A DNA stretch of 31,404 nucleotides from JBDKFK01 sp039798745 (GCA_039798745.1 JBDKFK010000016.1:1-31404); one strand, 5' to 3'; shown: positions 14,955 through 24,518, numbered from the stretch's first letter. Numbers and translations: made by a program. The notes: generated from the letters alone by a model not told the origin.

Positions 14955-17116
14955 TCTTCGCTGAAAAGCTCCATAGCGAACGTATCAAATCGTACCAGTG
15001 CCGCCGGAAGGGGGAGTATCACGAGAAGCCACTGAAGAATAATGAACTGTTGCAAGAGATATGCGGCAAATCCACTGAAGCTGAGATGCTGCAGATGCGC
15101 GTAGGCGTATTTGCCGCTTACGGGAATAATATATCCCATATGTCGATATCTGTATCGTTCGAGAGGTTCGTGAGTCATTTCATAAAATATATTTCGTCCT
15201 ACAGTGCGGCCCTGCTCTTTTGCTACCTGCGCAACCGCCGGAGCAAACTGCGGCTTGGCAGGATCACTGCCGGGGAGTTGGTATGCCGCGGCGTCGCCAC
15301 ATACATACACGTCAGTATCATTTTTTGCCTGCAGATACTCATTCACATATATATGATTTTCCTTATCTACCTCAAGCCCGCTCGTTGCGACTACGGAACA
15401 GCCCTTTATACCTGCTGTCCAGATCAGCAGACTGCACGGAATTTTGCGCTCATCCTTGAGCGTTATGAAAGATCTTCCTACAGAAGCAATCCTGCTTCCC
15501 AGAACCATATCAATCCCCAGACCTGCCAGACGTCGCTCGGCGCTTATGCCGATTTTTTCGTCAAGGCCCGAAAGAATACGCGGCTGCGAATGCACGAGAT
15601 GAATATGAACAAGCTCTTCCGGTACACAAAACTGTTCCTGAAGTTTGTGCGCGTAGCGAATAACTTCTCCGGCAAGTTCAACGCCCGTAAACCCGCCTCC
15701 TCCAATGACGATGTGTATAGGTTGACACGATTCTTCGTTGCATGCGGTCTCAAAGAGCTGGCGTATACGGGTCTGGATTTCCATTGCTTCAGTAAGAGTC
15801 TTGAGAGGAATACCATAATCTTTTACGCCCGGAGTATTGAAATCATTTGATTCGGAGCCTATTGCAACCACGAGCTTATCATATTTAAGGCGATCGTTAT
15901 TTTTAAGTATAATTTCTTTATCCGCTTTATTGATCTGCTCGACTGATCCAATCTTTAGTTTGACCCCGGTACTCCGGAAGATTGAGGCTAGGGGAATCGC
16001 TACAGAACGGCGTGGTTGTTCGTAGGTCGCGGTTTCATAAAACGCCGGATGCAGGGCGTGATATTCGGTATCGCTCACGAGCGTAATATCTGCGCCTTTT
16101 CCTGCAAGAGCCGATAACTCCAAAGCCGCGCTTATTCCTCCGAAACCTCCTCCCAATACGATAGTCTTAAAAGGTGTAGGCGGATGTATCTTAAAGAACC
16201 ATTGTACGAATCTGTCCAGAATCCTGTCGAGTGAAAGCGCAGGCATATGACCGAACATAAGAGAAAGGCAGATTGCCATTGGCAGTATATGCGGCCATAG
16301 ACTCTCTGATCTAAAAAAGAAAATTGATGCAGTGTACGCTACCAACGTAAGGAACGAAGCTGATCTTACAAATAGTCCGGCGATAAGACATAATCCAAGC
16401 GCTGCTTCGATAATAAATGCTCCCAGTACAATAAACAGCGGGTCAAATGGCAGATATGAAGCGAGGTGAAAATCGTTGAGAGTGGCAAGCGTCATAGCCG
16501 GGTGCATGAGCTTAATATCAATCGCTGTATACAAAAGTGAAACACCCAGGCCTATCCGTATGAGTGATAATTTGGCACTATTTGATAGATTGAATATATA
16601 TTTTGATATATATGAAAGAAGCACTCCCAGCACATATGCATAGGTAAGCATATACGGTCCTTTTATAATAACAGCGTCAATAAATATAAGGAGCGCGACA
16701 AGCGCTGTAAAAGAGGTTGCTATTCCCAGTATGAAACAAAGGCCTACGGTGAACAAAATCGGTTCAATAGACATAAACATGGGCAGCGATTTTACCCCAA
16801 TCTCAGGTCCGAACAGGGTATGAGCAAACGAAGCAGCGAGTAATGTGATCCCCATCACAATACGAATAAACGGCAACGCCTGAGGAGCAAGCTTTGACTG
16901 TATAAACGCAATCATGAGTCGTGTCTTTCTAAAATGCGGAAGCACAAGCAGGATCGCCATTACACCCAGTGTCATAAGCGCGAGTACGAGAAGAAGCTGT
17001 ACATAAAATGGATCCTGTAAAGGTAGAAAAATATCGTAAGGCTTTGAATATACTTGGGAGATACGTGCTTGAGGAAGCACATAATATTCGTGAGCCAGTA
17101 GACGGTACGATGCCAT
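14951..17116 (-). CDS. DoxX-like membrane region fused to type II NADH dehydrogenase
   Basis: A 721-residue fusion. Residues about 38-300 hold roughly eight hydrophobic helices with DoxX-like patterns (FIRIVMGITLLAASFAHTLFG; IRIGLGVSLLYTAIDIKLM). Residues 316-721 are a pyridine-nucleotide-disulfide oxidoreductase of the NDH-2 kind: FAD-binding VLGGGFGG (320-327), NADH-binding IGGGGFTGVELAGE (471-484), the FAD-phosphate motif VYVCGDAAAY (603-612), and a C-terminal amphipathic/hydrophobic segment (about 680-705) that in NDH-2 sits on the membrane. Expected role: oxidise NADH and pass electrons to quinone or to a partner bound by the DoxX-like part; the partner is inference. Convergent by 4 bp with 14436-14954 and divergent from 17161. 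Typical NDH-2 (about 400 aa) has no such N-terminal membrane domain. Confidence 0.85.
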   Translation of the reverse strand: MASYRLLAHEYYVLPQARISQVYSKPYDIFLPLQDPFYVQLLLVLALMTLGVMAILLVLPHFRKTRLMIAFIQSKLAPQALPFIRIVMGITLLAASFAHTLFGPEIGVKSLPMFMSIEPILFTVGLCFILGIATSFTALVALLIFIDAVIIKGPYMLTYAYVLGVLLSYISKYIFNLSNSAKLSLIRIGLGVSLLYTAIDIKLMHPAMTLATLNDFHLASYLPFDPLFIVLGAFIIEAALGLCLIAGLFVRSASFLTLVAYTASIFFFRSESLWPHILPMAICLSLMFGHMPALSLDRILDRFVQWFFKIHPPTPFKTIVLGGGFGGISAALELSALAGKGADITLVSDTEYHALHPAFYETATYEQPRRSVAIPLASIFRSTGVKLKIGSVEQINKADKEIILKNNDRLKYDKLVVAIGSESNDFNTPGVKDYGIPLKTLTEAMEIQTRIRQLFETACNEESCQPIHIVIGGGGFTGVELAGEVIRYAHKLQEQFCVPEELVHIHLVHSQPRILSGLDEKIGISAERRLAGLGIDMVLGSRIASVGRSFITLKDERKIPCSLLIWTAGIKGCSVVATSGLEVDKENHIYVNEYLQAKNDTDVYVCGDAAAYQLPGSDPAKPQFAPAVAQVAKEQGRTVGRNIFYEMTHEPLERYRYRHMGYIIPVSGKYAYAHLQHLSFSGFAAYLLQQFIILQWLLVILPLPAALVRFDTFAMELFSED

Positions 17117-17121
17117 ATATT

Positions 17122-17133
17122 TATGGTACCATA
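17122..17133. promoter_or_regulatory. 12-bp perfect palindrome between divergent genes
   Basis: TATGGTACCATA lies in the 44-bp gap between the start of the minus-strand DoxX-NDH gene (17116) and the plus-strand gene at 17161. Its place, 5 bp upstream of one start, suits an operator, but similar GGTACC palindromes also occur inside coding sequence (for example 21534-21547), so chance is possible. The surrounding gap is AT-rich and must hold both promoters; none matches consensus well. Confidence 0.25.
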
Positions 17134-17160
17134 ATGATATACATTAATATATCTCAATAC

Positions 17161-18375
17161 ATGCTTAACCAGTCAAAACATAAAAGATGGAGGCTTATCT
17201 TCATAGTGGCTATTTTGGTGCTGGTATATATGACCCAATGGAAAATGTCCTCACAGACTACAACTTCTTATACAGCCCGAGCGGCAACTTGTGAACTTAA
17301 AGCAAACGGAGACGCAAGCTGTGATGGAACCGTAGACATTACTGATTTTGAAGTATTCCGAAAAGAGTATAGTGGTGAAGTTTCTACAACTTCCGCGGAT
17401 TTTGATGGTGATGGAACAGTGACTGTCGCCGACTTTGAGATATGGAGACGGGGATATTTTGCAATATCTCCGACGGTGTCAGCAACCGCTGGTCCAACCC
17501 TAGCTCAATCAACAGATTGTAGAGTCCCTTACACCAGTACAAGTCCGTGGAATACACCTATAGGTACAGCAAAGATTGATGCGAAAAGTTCTTCATATAT
17601 TGGTACGCTCGTGAAGAATCTAGGATCTGATACCACTACATTCACCATGGCAGTGTACCCCGTTACTTCTTCAACACCGCTTAAAAGTGTAAAGGTAGCC
17701 GCGAATTATTCAAATGTAAGCGCACCAAATAGCTTACAGGTTCAGAAAGCGGTTACCGTGAGTATCCCCATACCTGTCGGCGCTCTGCCCGCAAACGGTA
17801 CTGACAGTCAGATTATTCTGGTAAATTATCAGACCGGCGATGAATGGGGACTGTGGCAGGCTATACCAAACGCGGATGGCACATGGTCGTCAAAGAATGG
17901 ATATCACTACAATATTAACTGGAGTGGAGTGCCTCCGAGTGGATTTATAAGCAGAGGTGCAGGAGTGCCGTATCTTACAGGTCTCATACGTCCGTGTGAA
18001 ATAAAGCAGGGACATATTGATCACGCTATTGCGTTTGCCTATGAACAGGTGGCAACCGGATTTGTATATCCGGCAACCAAGTCAGACGGAACTGCTTCGT
18101 TTCCGGGGATGCCTGAAGGAACACATCTTCAGCTTGATCCCGCAATAACAGACGCGCAGCTCACGGCAAAAGGGTGTACAAATGCCTGTCTGACTATAGC
18201 TCATGCGATGCAGAAGTATGGCATGTTTATCATAGATTTTGCAGGCCATCCCAAAATATATGCTGAGTACGAAGGGAGCGCTCATTGGCAATCGCTTCCT
18301 TTACAACAGAGGGTAGTCGCCGACACCGTTACGGAAAAGAAAATTCCCTATGCATGGTGGAGAGTTATCCAATAG
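17161..18375 (+). CDS. Exported protein: anchor, dockerin-like pair, unknown C-terminal domain
   Basis: A 404-residue protein sharing its first 100 residues with the next gene and, more loosely, with the phytase. Order: basic start, hydrophobic segment (about 12-25), a possible signal-peptidase site after A41 in TARAAT, Cys-bracketed calcium loops GDASCDGTVDITDFE (50-64) and DFDGDGTVTVADFE (80-93), a short linker, then an unassigned domain (about 118-404). That domain begins with a CRVPYTSTSPWNTPIG motif, has VPIPVGALPANGTDSQ-like and GLIRPCEIKQGHIDHAIAF segments, EGTHLQLDP and IDFAGHPKIYAE. The HIDHA-type motif recurs, to my recollection, in secreted actinobacterial proteins of unknown function; a carbohydrate-active role is only a guess. 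The ATG at 17161 is chosen because the open frame upstream (from 17008) is antisense to the DoxX-NDH gene and the N-terminus then matches its paralogue. Confidence 0.78.
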   Translation: MLNQSKHKRWRLIFIVAILVLVYMTQWKMSSQTTTSYTARAATCELKANGDASCDGTVDITDFEVFRKEYSGEVSTTSADFDGDGTVTVADFEIWRRGYFAISPTVSATAGPTLAQSTDCRVPYTSTSPWNTPIGTAKIDAKSSSYIGTLVKNLGSDTTTFTMAVYPVTSSTPLKSVKVAANYSNVSAPNSLQVQKAVTVSIPIPVGALPANGTDSQIILVNYQTGDEWGLWQAIPNADGTWSSKNGYHYNINWSGVPPSGFISRGAGVPYLTGLIRPCEIKQGHIDHAIAFAYEQVATGFVYPATKSDGTASFPGMPEGTHLQLDPAITDAQLTAKGCTNACLTIAHAMQKYGMFIIDFAGHPKIYAEYEGSAHWQSLPLQQRVVADTVTEKKIPYAWWRVIQ

Positions 18376-18376
18376 T

Positions 18377-19894
18377 ATGGTACATACAAAAACACATAGT
18401 TGGTGGAGATTCACATTTATTCTGACAATATTAGTATTGGTATACCTTACTCAGTGGAAAACGGCATCACAAAAACCGATATCTCCTACAGCACGAGCGG
18501 CTGCCTGTGATCTTCACTCCACAGGCGATGCCACCTGTGACGGAACCATAGATATTACAGACTTTGAAGTTTTCCGCAAAGAGTATCTCGGGGAGAGCAC
18601 GACAACAGACGCGGATTTTGATAGTGACGCAACTATAACGATCGCCGATTTTGAGATATGGAGACGAGGGTACTTTACCAATACTATCGTTACTTCAGCA
18701 CCGTCTGTTACACAAACAATCACGGCACCGCCCTCTCCTACAGGAACGGTGGGAACAGGAAACGGTATATGGATCTCCCGTGAAGAGATGAAAGCGCTTC
18801 CTATAAGCGGCCAGCCCGGGTGTGAGAGCGGAAGCCTCTGCTCTGACGCTTGGAACGCAATCATAACGAGCGCTAACTCTACAGGAGGAGCGCCCGATAT
18901 TGACACATACGATTTACCCCATCCCAAAATGGTACTCGCCTCCGCTATTGCTTCGGTCCGTTTAGGCTACGAACCAGGCAAAACAGCCGAAGCTCAAAAG
19001 TATTACGCGAAAGCGGTACAGGGGTTGATGGACGTTATGGGTACTGAGAAAGATTCTACCCCTAATCCTGACGGATCGGGTGGTAAAGTTGATGGATCAT
19101 TGGCAATCGCGCGTAACTTGCCTATGTATGTTATCGCCTCCGATATTATTGGACTGTATCCTGATGGATCAGCTGCTAGCGCAGGAACGAAATGGGGAAA
19201 TCATCTCAAGTATATGTATCATCAGAAATTTACATTCCGTATAGGAGATGGGGGCGAATCGCTCGATCGCAATCTGCCGGGATGCGCCAGTAACGGGTGC
19301 GCGATGGCAGGTGGGGCACATATCGCGCTTGCTTTATATTTCAAAGAAAAGACGGTCGTTGATAAATCGTGGTTGCAGTTTCGGCGGTATAGCGGAGATA
19401 GCACTGTTGGTGAAGCGATATCGTTTAGCGGAACCGGTCAGAACTGGTACCACAGCATGGGGAGTAAATCAGCGATAAATCCGAAAGGCGCAACCTGCGA
19501 TAACGGAAGTAATTATCCCGCAGATGGCGTGATACCCAATGATCAGGGGAGAGGAGGAAACTGTCCGACAAATATAAATACAGTTCCCGGATATACCCAG
19601 TATCCATGGGAAGGAACACAGGGAGCATACCTTATGGCTGAGATGCTGCGACGACACGGATATAAAGATGAAAAAGGAAATGATCCATTTCAGACAAATG
19701 ATAAGGCACTCATGAGAGCTCTTGAGTATCAATGGTATTTGCAGACAAAGTTTGGCGGAGTATGGTATGACAACTCCCGCGCAGCCTGGACAAAACATCT
19801 GGCATATCTTCGGTATGGATACAGACCACTGGTATATAAAGCATCGGGGAGCGGGCGCAATATGGACTTTACCCAGTGGACACATCAGAAATAG
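18377..19894 (+). CDS. Exported protein: anchor, dockerin-like pair, lyase-like helical domain
   Basis: A 505-residue paralogue of the preceding gene over residues 1-100: TARAAAC, then GDATCDGTIDITDFE (50-64) and DFDSDATITIADFE (80-93). In the second loop the usual Gly is Ala (DSDAT), which may weaken calcium binding. The C-terminal region (about 125-505) starts WISREEMKALPISG, then DLPHPKMVLASAIASVRLGY, LAIARNLPMYVIASDIIGLY, CAMAGGAHIALALYF, and late TQYPWEGTQGAYLMAEMLRRHGY. Repeated amphipathic helices and the 'W-x-R-E-E ... R-N-L-P-x-Y-V-I-A-S-D' pattern resemble alginate-lyase-like (alpha/alpha) toroid proteins. I infer a secreted polysaccharide-acting domain with moderate confidence; no catalytic residues are assigned. 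The start lies 1 bp after the previous stop (TAG-T-ATG), so the two genes are one unit. An earlier in-frame ATG at 18350 is rejected because the paralogous alignment begins at 18377. Confidence 0.8.
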   Translation: MVHTKTHSWWRFTFILTILVLVYLTQWKTASQKPISPTARAAACDLHSTGDATCDGTIDITDFEVFRKEYLGESTTTDADFDSDATITIADFEIWRRGYFTNTIVTSAPSVTQTITAPPSPTGTVGTGNGIWISREEMKALPISGQPGCESGSLCSDAWNAIITSANSTGGAPDIDTYDLPHPKMVLASAIASVRLGYEPGKTAEAQKYYAKAVQGLMDVMGTEKDSTPNPDGSGGKVDGSLAIARNLPMYVIASDIIGLYPDGSAASAGTKWGNHLKYMYHQKFTFRIGDGGESLDRNLPGCASNGCAMAGGAHIALALYFKEKTVVDKSWLQFRRYSGDSTVGEAISFSGTGQNWYHSMGSKSAINPKGATCDNGSNYPADGVIPNDQGRGGNCPTNINTVPGYTQYPWEGTQGAYLMAEMLRRHGYKDEKGNDPFQTNDKALMRALEYQWYLQTKFGGVWYDNSRAAWTKHLAYLRYGYRPLVYKASGSGRNMDFTQWTHQK

Positions 19895-19996
19895 CTGAGA
19901 TAGATCACAAAATATGTACAGAATATTAAAACATACGAGCCGATTTAGCGAGGTGTTTGATATATATAAATATATTTAGATATGGTTATATTGTCA
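19895..19996. other. AT-rich gap between convergent genes
   Basis: A 102-bp spacer between two convergent stops. It is AT-rich, with runs such as TATATATAAATATATTTAGATAT, but no stable GC-rich hairpin followed by a T-run is seen on either strand. Termination here may be factor-dependent. Confidence 0.5.
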
Positions 19997-22900
19997 TCAT
20001 TTGTTGGCATGAGGGAGCGGTGGAAGAGTTATCGGCGGCAGTTTTGCCTGGAATTGTAAAGGCTTATCGTTAAGACACGCGATTTCTTCAAGTGCCGACT
20101 TTTTGCGTTTATTTATTTTTACCCCTTCTATTTTAAGACCTTCAAAATCAAACCTTACTGTCGAGGGATCTGGAGTTGGAGTATTGGTTGGATTCGGTGT
20201 ATTGGTGGGGGTATTGGTTGGGGTGCTTGAAGGACCGGGGGTGTCGGTTGGGGTAGCTCCCGGAGTCGCGGAAAAGTCGATGACAAACCACTGTATATCT
20301 GCGGTCGCGGATCCGGTGAGCGCGCGGGTCATGGTGAGGTTGGTAGTTGAGGTAATATCGAACGTTGCGGAACCTACTCCTGGATTATCGTCAGCACTAT
20401 ATGCGGTTTTTCCACCTCTATGATACATGGCGCCTCCGAGCGCGATTGTTGAGGCTGTAGTCACGGTCGTGAGCGTGGCACTTTTGGCTGTATCGCTGCT
20501 GGTAAAGGCTGCATTTCCTGTTTGTACCGCGCCTTTGTTGGTAAACTCCACGTTGTAGTAGGTAAGGTCAAGAGTCTGTCCTGTGTTATTGCGGTCAAAG
20601 GTAAGGGTAGTAGAATTGGTAACGGCAGCGCGTATCATTTTTTGACCGATATTAGCTGCGGTCCCGGTCGCGGAATTGTAGTTTACTAAGAGCCAGGATG
20701 CGCTTGGATTAACAGATGTTATTGTTGCGGTTTTTGAGCTATCGCCTGTCGCAAAAGAAACATCTCCATATTGTACCTTGGCGTCTGAAAACTCTACAAT
20801 CTCAAACTTGAGAGTGCTTGTGGCGTTTGTGGATATAGTGGTCATCGCGTAGTTTGTATTGGTGGTAATTCTGCCGCGGATGAAGTCGTCATCGTTAATA
20901 TCGGTCCCTGTGATTTCATAACTTTGTATTGGGAATGCTTTTGAAAGATCTGTATTGGTGATAGTCGCGTTGCGGGTAGTACCGTCCATAGTCTGAGTCC
21001 CTCGTTGTACCCACACTCCGCTCGTAAACTCGGCAACATACCATTCGACCGTTACAGCTACACCGACGCAGGTTCCCCGACGGGTGAAGGTGAGTGTGGT
21101 ACTATTAGTGATTGCTCCTGATATTTGCGTACATCCACTGTCATTACTATTTGCCTGAATGCCGAACGTAACAAATGACCGGCTCATATCTACAGTCGTA
21201 ATGGTTGCTGTCTGTGATGTGCTTCCGCTGGCAATAGTTGCAGAGCCATTTTGTACAGTCTTTATCGTTGACGCCTGAGTCTGTTCTGTTGATTTTGCGT
21301 AAAACGTGGAAGGGGCATTGGTATTGTTATACTCGGTTACAATCCAGCCTGCGCTTCGGGCTGTGTTTGACACGCGCACTTCGTCGACGTCACCGTCCCA
21401 TAGATTACTGCCTCCGTTACGCGCGCCAACTTCAAACGTCGCTGTCGTATTGAAAATACCGGTTGAGTGGGCGGTTGAAGTGGAGCCGCCGTTAAGGTAG
21501 AGAATAATATTGGTACCATTATATACACCTGCGACATGGTACCATGTATTTGTAGTTACCGAACTTATACCACTTCCGACAGATGTATTGTTGGTCCCGT
21601 TGTCAGATACCTGAAACTGCATACGGGCGTTACCTCCGTCCAGACGAATCCAGTAGCCGTTATTGCCTCCGGTTCCATCTTTTGTAGCAATTTGTTCGGT
21701 TGTCGTAATAGTACCAGATGTTTTTGCCCAGGCTTCGATAGTAAGATTGCCGGTTATTTCCAGATTGGTCTGTGTTCCCACGCGTTCCAGATATTGACTG
21801 CTTGACCGTACGAGCGAAACATCACCGTCTATCTGTCCTGTACCGCTTGTTGCCGTTCCGTTATTGGTTAAGGTGTAACCGCTACTGGTTGAATCACTGA
21901 GCATATTTGAGGTGCTCATATGCCATACGCCTTTATAGTTTGTGTCCCATACGGCTGTCGCACTTTGCTGAGAACACGTATTCGCGCTGCCATAATACAT
22001 ATACATAACGGTGTCGGCGGTACCGCTAAGTGTGGGAACCCGGACCCAGGACGCAAGCTCACCGGTTGACGCAGTATATTTTTCGATTTCATGATCGGTT
22101 CGTGTTTTGCCGTCTGAGGTGGTGAATAGGATATCGTTGCCGCTCGAGTTTACGACATGCCCACCGTTTGCTACGGTTTCCATGTCCGCGTCGGTAGTCT
22201 GACTTACCAACATAGGGAAATCAGTAAGATTACTTCCGCCCGAAACTTTGGTAACATCTACCGTGAGTTTTTTGCGGTATGACCAGTTACAGGCGTACCA
22301 GTCGGGTCCGCAGTTACGATCATCAGCGCCGATCTCCCATGAATAGAGCGTAGAATATGCCGGACGTGTGCCACCATCAACATCTGAAGTGAATGTTGCA
22401 TATAGATTATTCCCGGTGTTTAACGCGTCGGAGCCGGGTACTAAGTGAAAATCTTCGCAACCAGTGCTTGTGGAAACAAACTGAGTAGATATGCTTTTAC
22501 TGATTAAGGATCCGGTTCCTGTTGCGCTTGTATCCTCGGACATATTGTAACTTTGAGTTCCGTTGGTTACTACAAAATCCTGGGTACCGGTATTCATGGC
22601 AATACTGTTGGTTACGTTTACTACTCCGCTATCTTCATATATTCCGCGAGCGCCTCCATACATAGTAAGACTTTGAGCAGTAACCGTGCAGCTGGCATTG
22701 CCATTTCCTCTTACAGCCCAGTTATTCGCACCGCCTGCGTAAAAAATGCTGTTACGGATAGTTACTGTCATGGTTCCAGACGAATTACATTTAAATCCGC
22801 TCACTGAGTTGGAATCAGTGTAACCGTGAACAATAAGATTCTGAAAAAGGAGATTAGAACCATTTCCTGCTCCGGTATTTTCGCTATCAATCGCGGATCT

Positions 22901-24493
22901 TCCGGCTGAACCAATGCAGTTTTTGATTTCAAACCATTCAGCGCGACTATAATCGTCATCCAGTGTGATACCACCGGTCGCGCTGTTGCAGTCGATTACC
23001 ACACCACTTCCGGCAACGCCTGAATGGCGGCTGGCTGTTGCCGCAGTAAGAATCATATAACGTGTCGCGTCTGTTGTTGAACCGCTAATATGAATGCCTG
23101 TCGAGATAGTAAAGGTGGAATCGTTATAGAGATCTCCTTCATGAATCTCGTCAAGGCTTGTAAGAGTGCCTTGTTCGGTACTTTCCCAGGTCGCTATACT
23201 GGAGTAGTTACGTCCGACATTAGATCCTATTGTTTTAACGACTGTAGTTGTCGCGAATGCTTTTGGTACGAGACGTTCAATAATCTGTCGAGCAATTGAT
23301 TTTGGTTTAGGTTCTTGATAAGCGAGGCGGATCGAGTCGGGAACAATACTTGCTCTAAGCTTGGTTTTTTTCTGAATGCTGTTTTTTTGATACCTAAGAT
23401 CGAGAATCGGACTATCAACCGATTTGTTACGAATTGCGGACAGTTCATCTTTTGTCGCGTACTGTGTGTAGTTAATGGCATACAGAGGGAGATCGGCAAT
23501 CTCATATATTTTATCCTTTTCTTTTTGAGGGAGTTTCTGAATCTTCGGATCGCCGGGTTTGAGTTCAAGGTCAGATAATCTTAACGTTCGTGATGTATAC
23601 TCGGTTCGTTGCTCCTGAGTAAGCTTGGGTATTTTTACGATAACTGCTGCTTTTCTTTCGGATATACCCCAGTTCCATCCTGATGAATGTATCGCGATAA
23701 TATCTCCATCTTTGCCGCATGCCGGGTCTGCACAGTTTTCACCTACCTGGACGAGCGCTTCAGTCCATTCGAGAACCTGAATAGGCGGGTCTACCTTTAC
23801 CGGGTAGTCGGCTTTGTCGAGTTGCCAGGGATAGGCAGGAGTAAGTACAAGGTTGCCGCTATTAAATGTATATTTATAATCAATTCTATTGTTGTCGCTG
23901 TCTATGCCTTGAGGCGCGCGTATGACGAAGAGTTCTTCTTTGGTATCTTTTTTGCGAATGGTTATCATGCCGCCTTCAGTAGTGTCGAGCTCAACATTTT
24001 CACTTGTATTTATTTTGTAGGTAAATTCACGTTGGGTATCTTTTGACTTGAGAATAAAAAGCTCCTTGAGATACCCGTCATAGGTTTGATACTGAAGATC
24101 CACGGACGGAAAAACCTGACTCCAGGAGACCATATTATTATTAACTGTAGGAGTGTTTGTGAAGGCTGAGGTTACGAGTTCGGTTGTCAACCAGTACTCA
24201 GTATTTTTAGCATCTTTTACGGAAAATTTAATCTTCGGATGAGTTGAATCAATGCGGGTCATATTGAGTTTGCCGTAGATGGTAGTATCTACCTGCGCGG
24301 GAATGGGTTTGTAGTAAGAGGGAACCTCAAGGAGGCGAGGATCGAGTTGCTGCATGGTATATGAAGCTGGATACATAGATTCGGTACCTGGTTTAGTCGG
24401 GTACATGAGTTTATATATGAAGATAAGTAAGCCAATAAGGATCACTGATCCCAGCATAACCCAGTACTCTTCTTTTGTGCGTCGTCGTTTCAT
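19997..24493 (-). CDS. Large anchored surface protein: beta-helix, DUF2341, LamG-like, repeats
   Basis: About 1,498 residues from ATG 24493 (MKRRRTKEEYWVML); an ATG 12 bp upstream (24505) is also possible. Order: basic N-terminus and membrane anchor (about 11-30); an N-terminal beta-rich domain (about 40-240) with the VFPSVDLQYQTYDGYLKE motif seen in secreted repeat proteins; a likely right-handed beta-helix (about 420-705) with N-S/G-rich turns; DUF2341 (about 730-865, WSYRKKLTVDV ... MYMYYGSAN); a LamG/concanavalin-like domain (about 878-1064, LEITGNLTIEAWA, WYHVAGVYNGT, DGDVDEVRVSN); four roughly 85-residue repeats each closing in a W/F-Y/F-x-V/I-x-E/D-F strand (about 1070-1408); a Thr-Pro stalk (about 1409-1443) encoded by a short tandem GT-rich repeat (20165-20235); and a basic C-terminus. 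Probably a carbohydrate- or surface-binding adhesin. It begins 13-25 bp after the giant fibre gene and is likely co-transcribed with it. Confidence 0.85.
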   Translation of the reverse strand: MKRRRTKEEYWVMLGSVILIGLLIFIYKLMYPTKPGTESMYPASYTMQQLDPRLLEVPSYYKPIPAQVDTTIYGKLNMTRIDSTHPKIKFSVKDAKNTEYWLTTELVTSAFTNTPTVNNNMVSWSQVFPSVDLQYQTYDGYLKELFILKSKDTQREFTYKINTSENVELDTTEGGMITIRKKDTKEELFVIRAPQGIDSDNNRIDYKYTFNSGNLVLTPAYPWQLDKADYPVKVDPPIQVLEWTEALVQVGENCADPACGKDGDIIAIHSSGWNWGISERKAAVIVKIPKLTQEQRTEYTSRTLRLSDLELKPGDPKIQKLPQKEKDKIYEIADLPLYAINYTQYATKDELSAIRNKSVDSPILDLRYQKNSIQKKTKLRASIVPDSIRLAYQEPKPKSIARQIIERLVPKAFATTTVVKTIGSNVGRNYSSIATWESTEQGTLTSLDEIHEGDLYNDSTFTISTGIHISGSTTDATRYMILTAATASRHSGVAGSGVVIDCNSATGGITLDDDYSRAEWFEIKNCIGSAGRSAIDSENTGAGNGSNLLFQNLIVHGYTDSNSVSGFKCNSSGTMTVTIRNSIFYAGGANNWAVRGNGNASCTVTAQSLTMYGGARGIYEDSGVVNVTNSIAMNTGTQDFVVTNGTQSYNMSEDTSATGTGSLISKSISTQFVSTSTGCEDFHLVPGSDALNTGNNLYATFTSDVDGGTRPAYSTLYSWEIGADDRNCGPDWYACNWSYRKKLTVDVTKVSGGSNLTDFPMLVSQTTDADMETVANGGHVVNSSGNDILFTTSDGKTRTDHEIEKYTASTGELASWVRVPTLSGTADTVMYMYYGSANTCSQQSATAVWDTNYKGVWHMSTSNMLSDSTSSGYTLTNNGTATSGTGQIDGDVSLVRSSSQYLERVGTQTNLEITGNLTIEAWAKTSGTITTTEQIATKDGTGGNNGYWIRLDGGNARMQFQVSDNGTNNTSVGSGISSVTTNTWYHVAGVYNGTNIILYLNGGSTSTAHSTGIFNTTATFEVGARNGGSNLWDGDVDEVRVSNTARSAGWIVTEYNNTNAPSTFYAKSTEQTQASTIKTVQNGSATIASGSTSQTATITTVDMSRSFVTFGIQANSNDSGCTQISGAITNSTTLTFTRRGTCVGVAVTVEWYVAEFTSGVWVQRGTQTMDGTTRNATITNTDLSKAFPIQSYEITGTDINDDDFIRGRITTNTNYAMTTISTNATSTLKFEIVEFSDAKVQYGDVSFATGDSSKTATITSVNPSASWLLVNYNSATGTAANIGQKMIRAAVTNSTTLTFDRNNTGQTLDLTYYNVEFTNKGAVQTGNAAFTSSDTAKSATLTTVTTASTIALGGAMYHRGGKTAYSADDNPGVGSATFDITSTTNLTMTRALTGSATADIQWFVIDFSATPGATPTDTPGPSSTPTNTPTNTPNPTNTPTPDPSTVRFDFEGLKIEGVKINKRKKSALEEIACLNDKPLQFQAKLPPITLPPLPHANK

Positions 24494-24518
24494 AGGGAAA
24501 ACCATTCTAGCATTATTT

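Noticed and set aside
15050..15850. Plus-strand open frame of 266 codons
   Set aside because: Antisense to the NDH-2 half of the fusion gene, which has clear nucleotide-binding motifs.
21534..21547. 14-bp perfect palindrome ACATGGTACCATGT
   Set aside because: It lies inside the LamG-like coding region (encoding the WYHVAG strand) and is most simply explained by codons. It also lowers the weight of the similar palindrome at 17122-17133.
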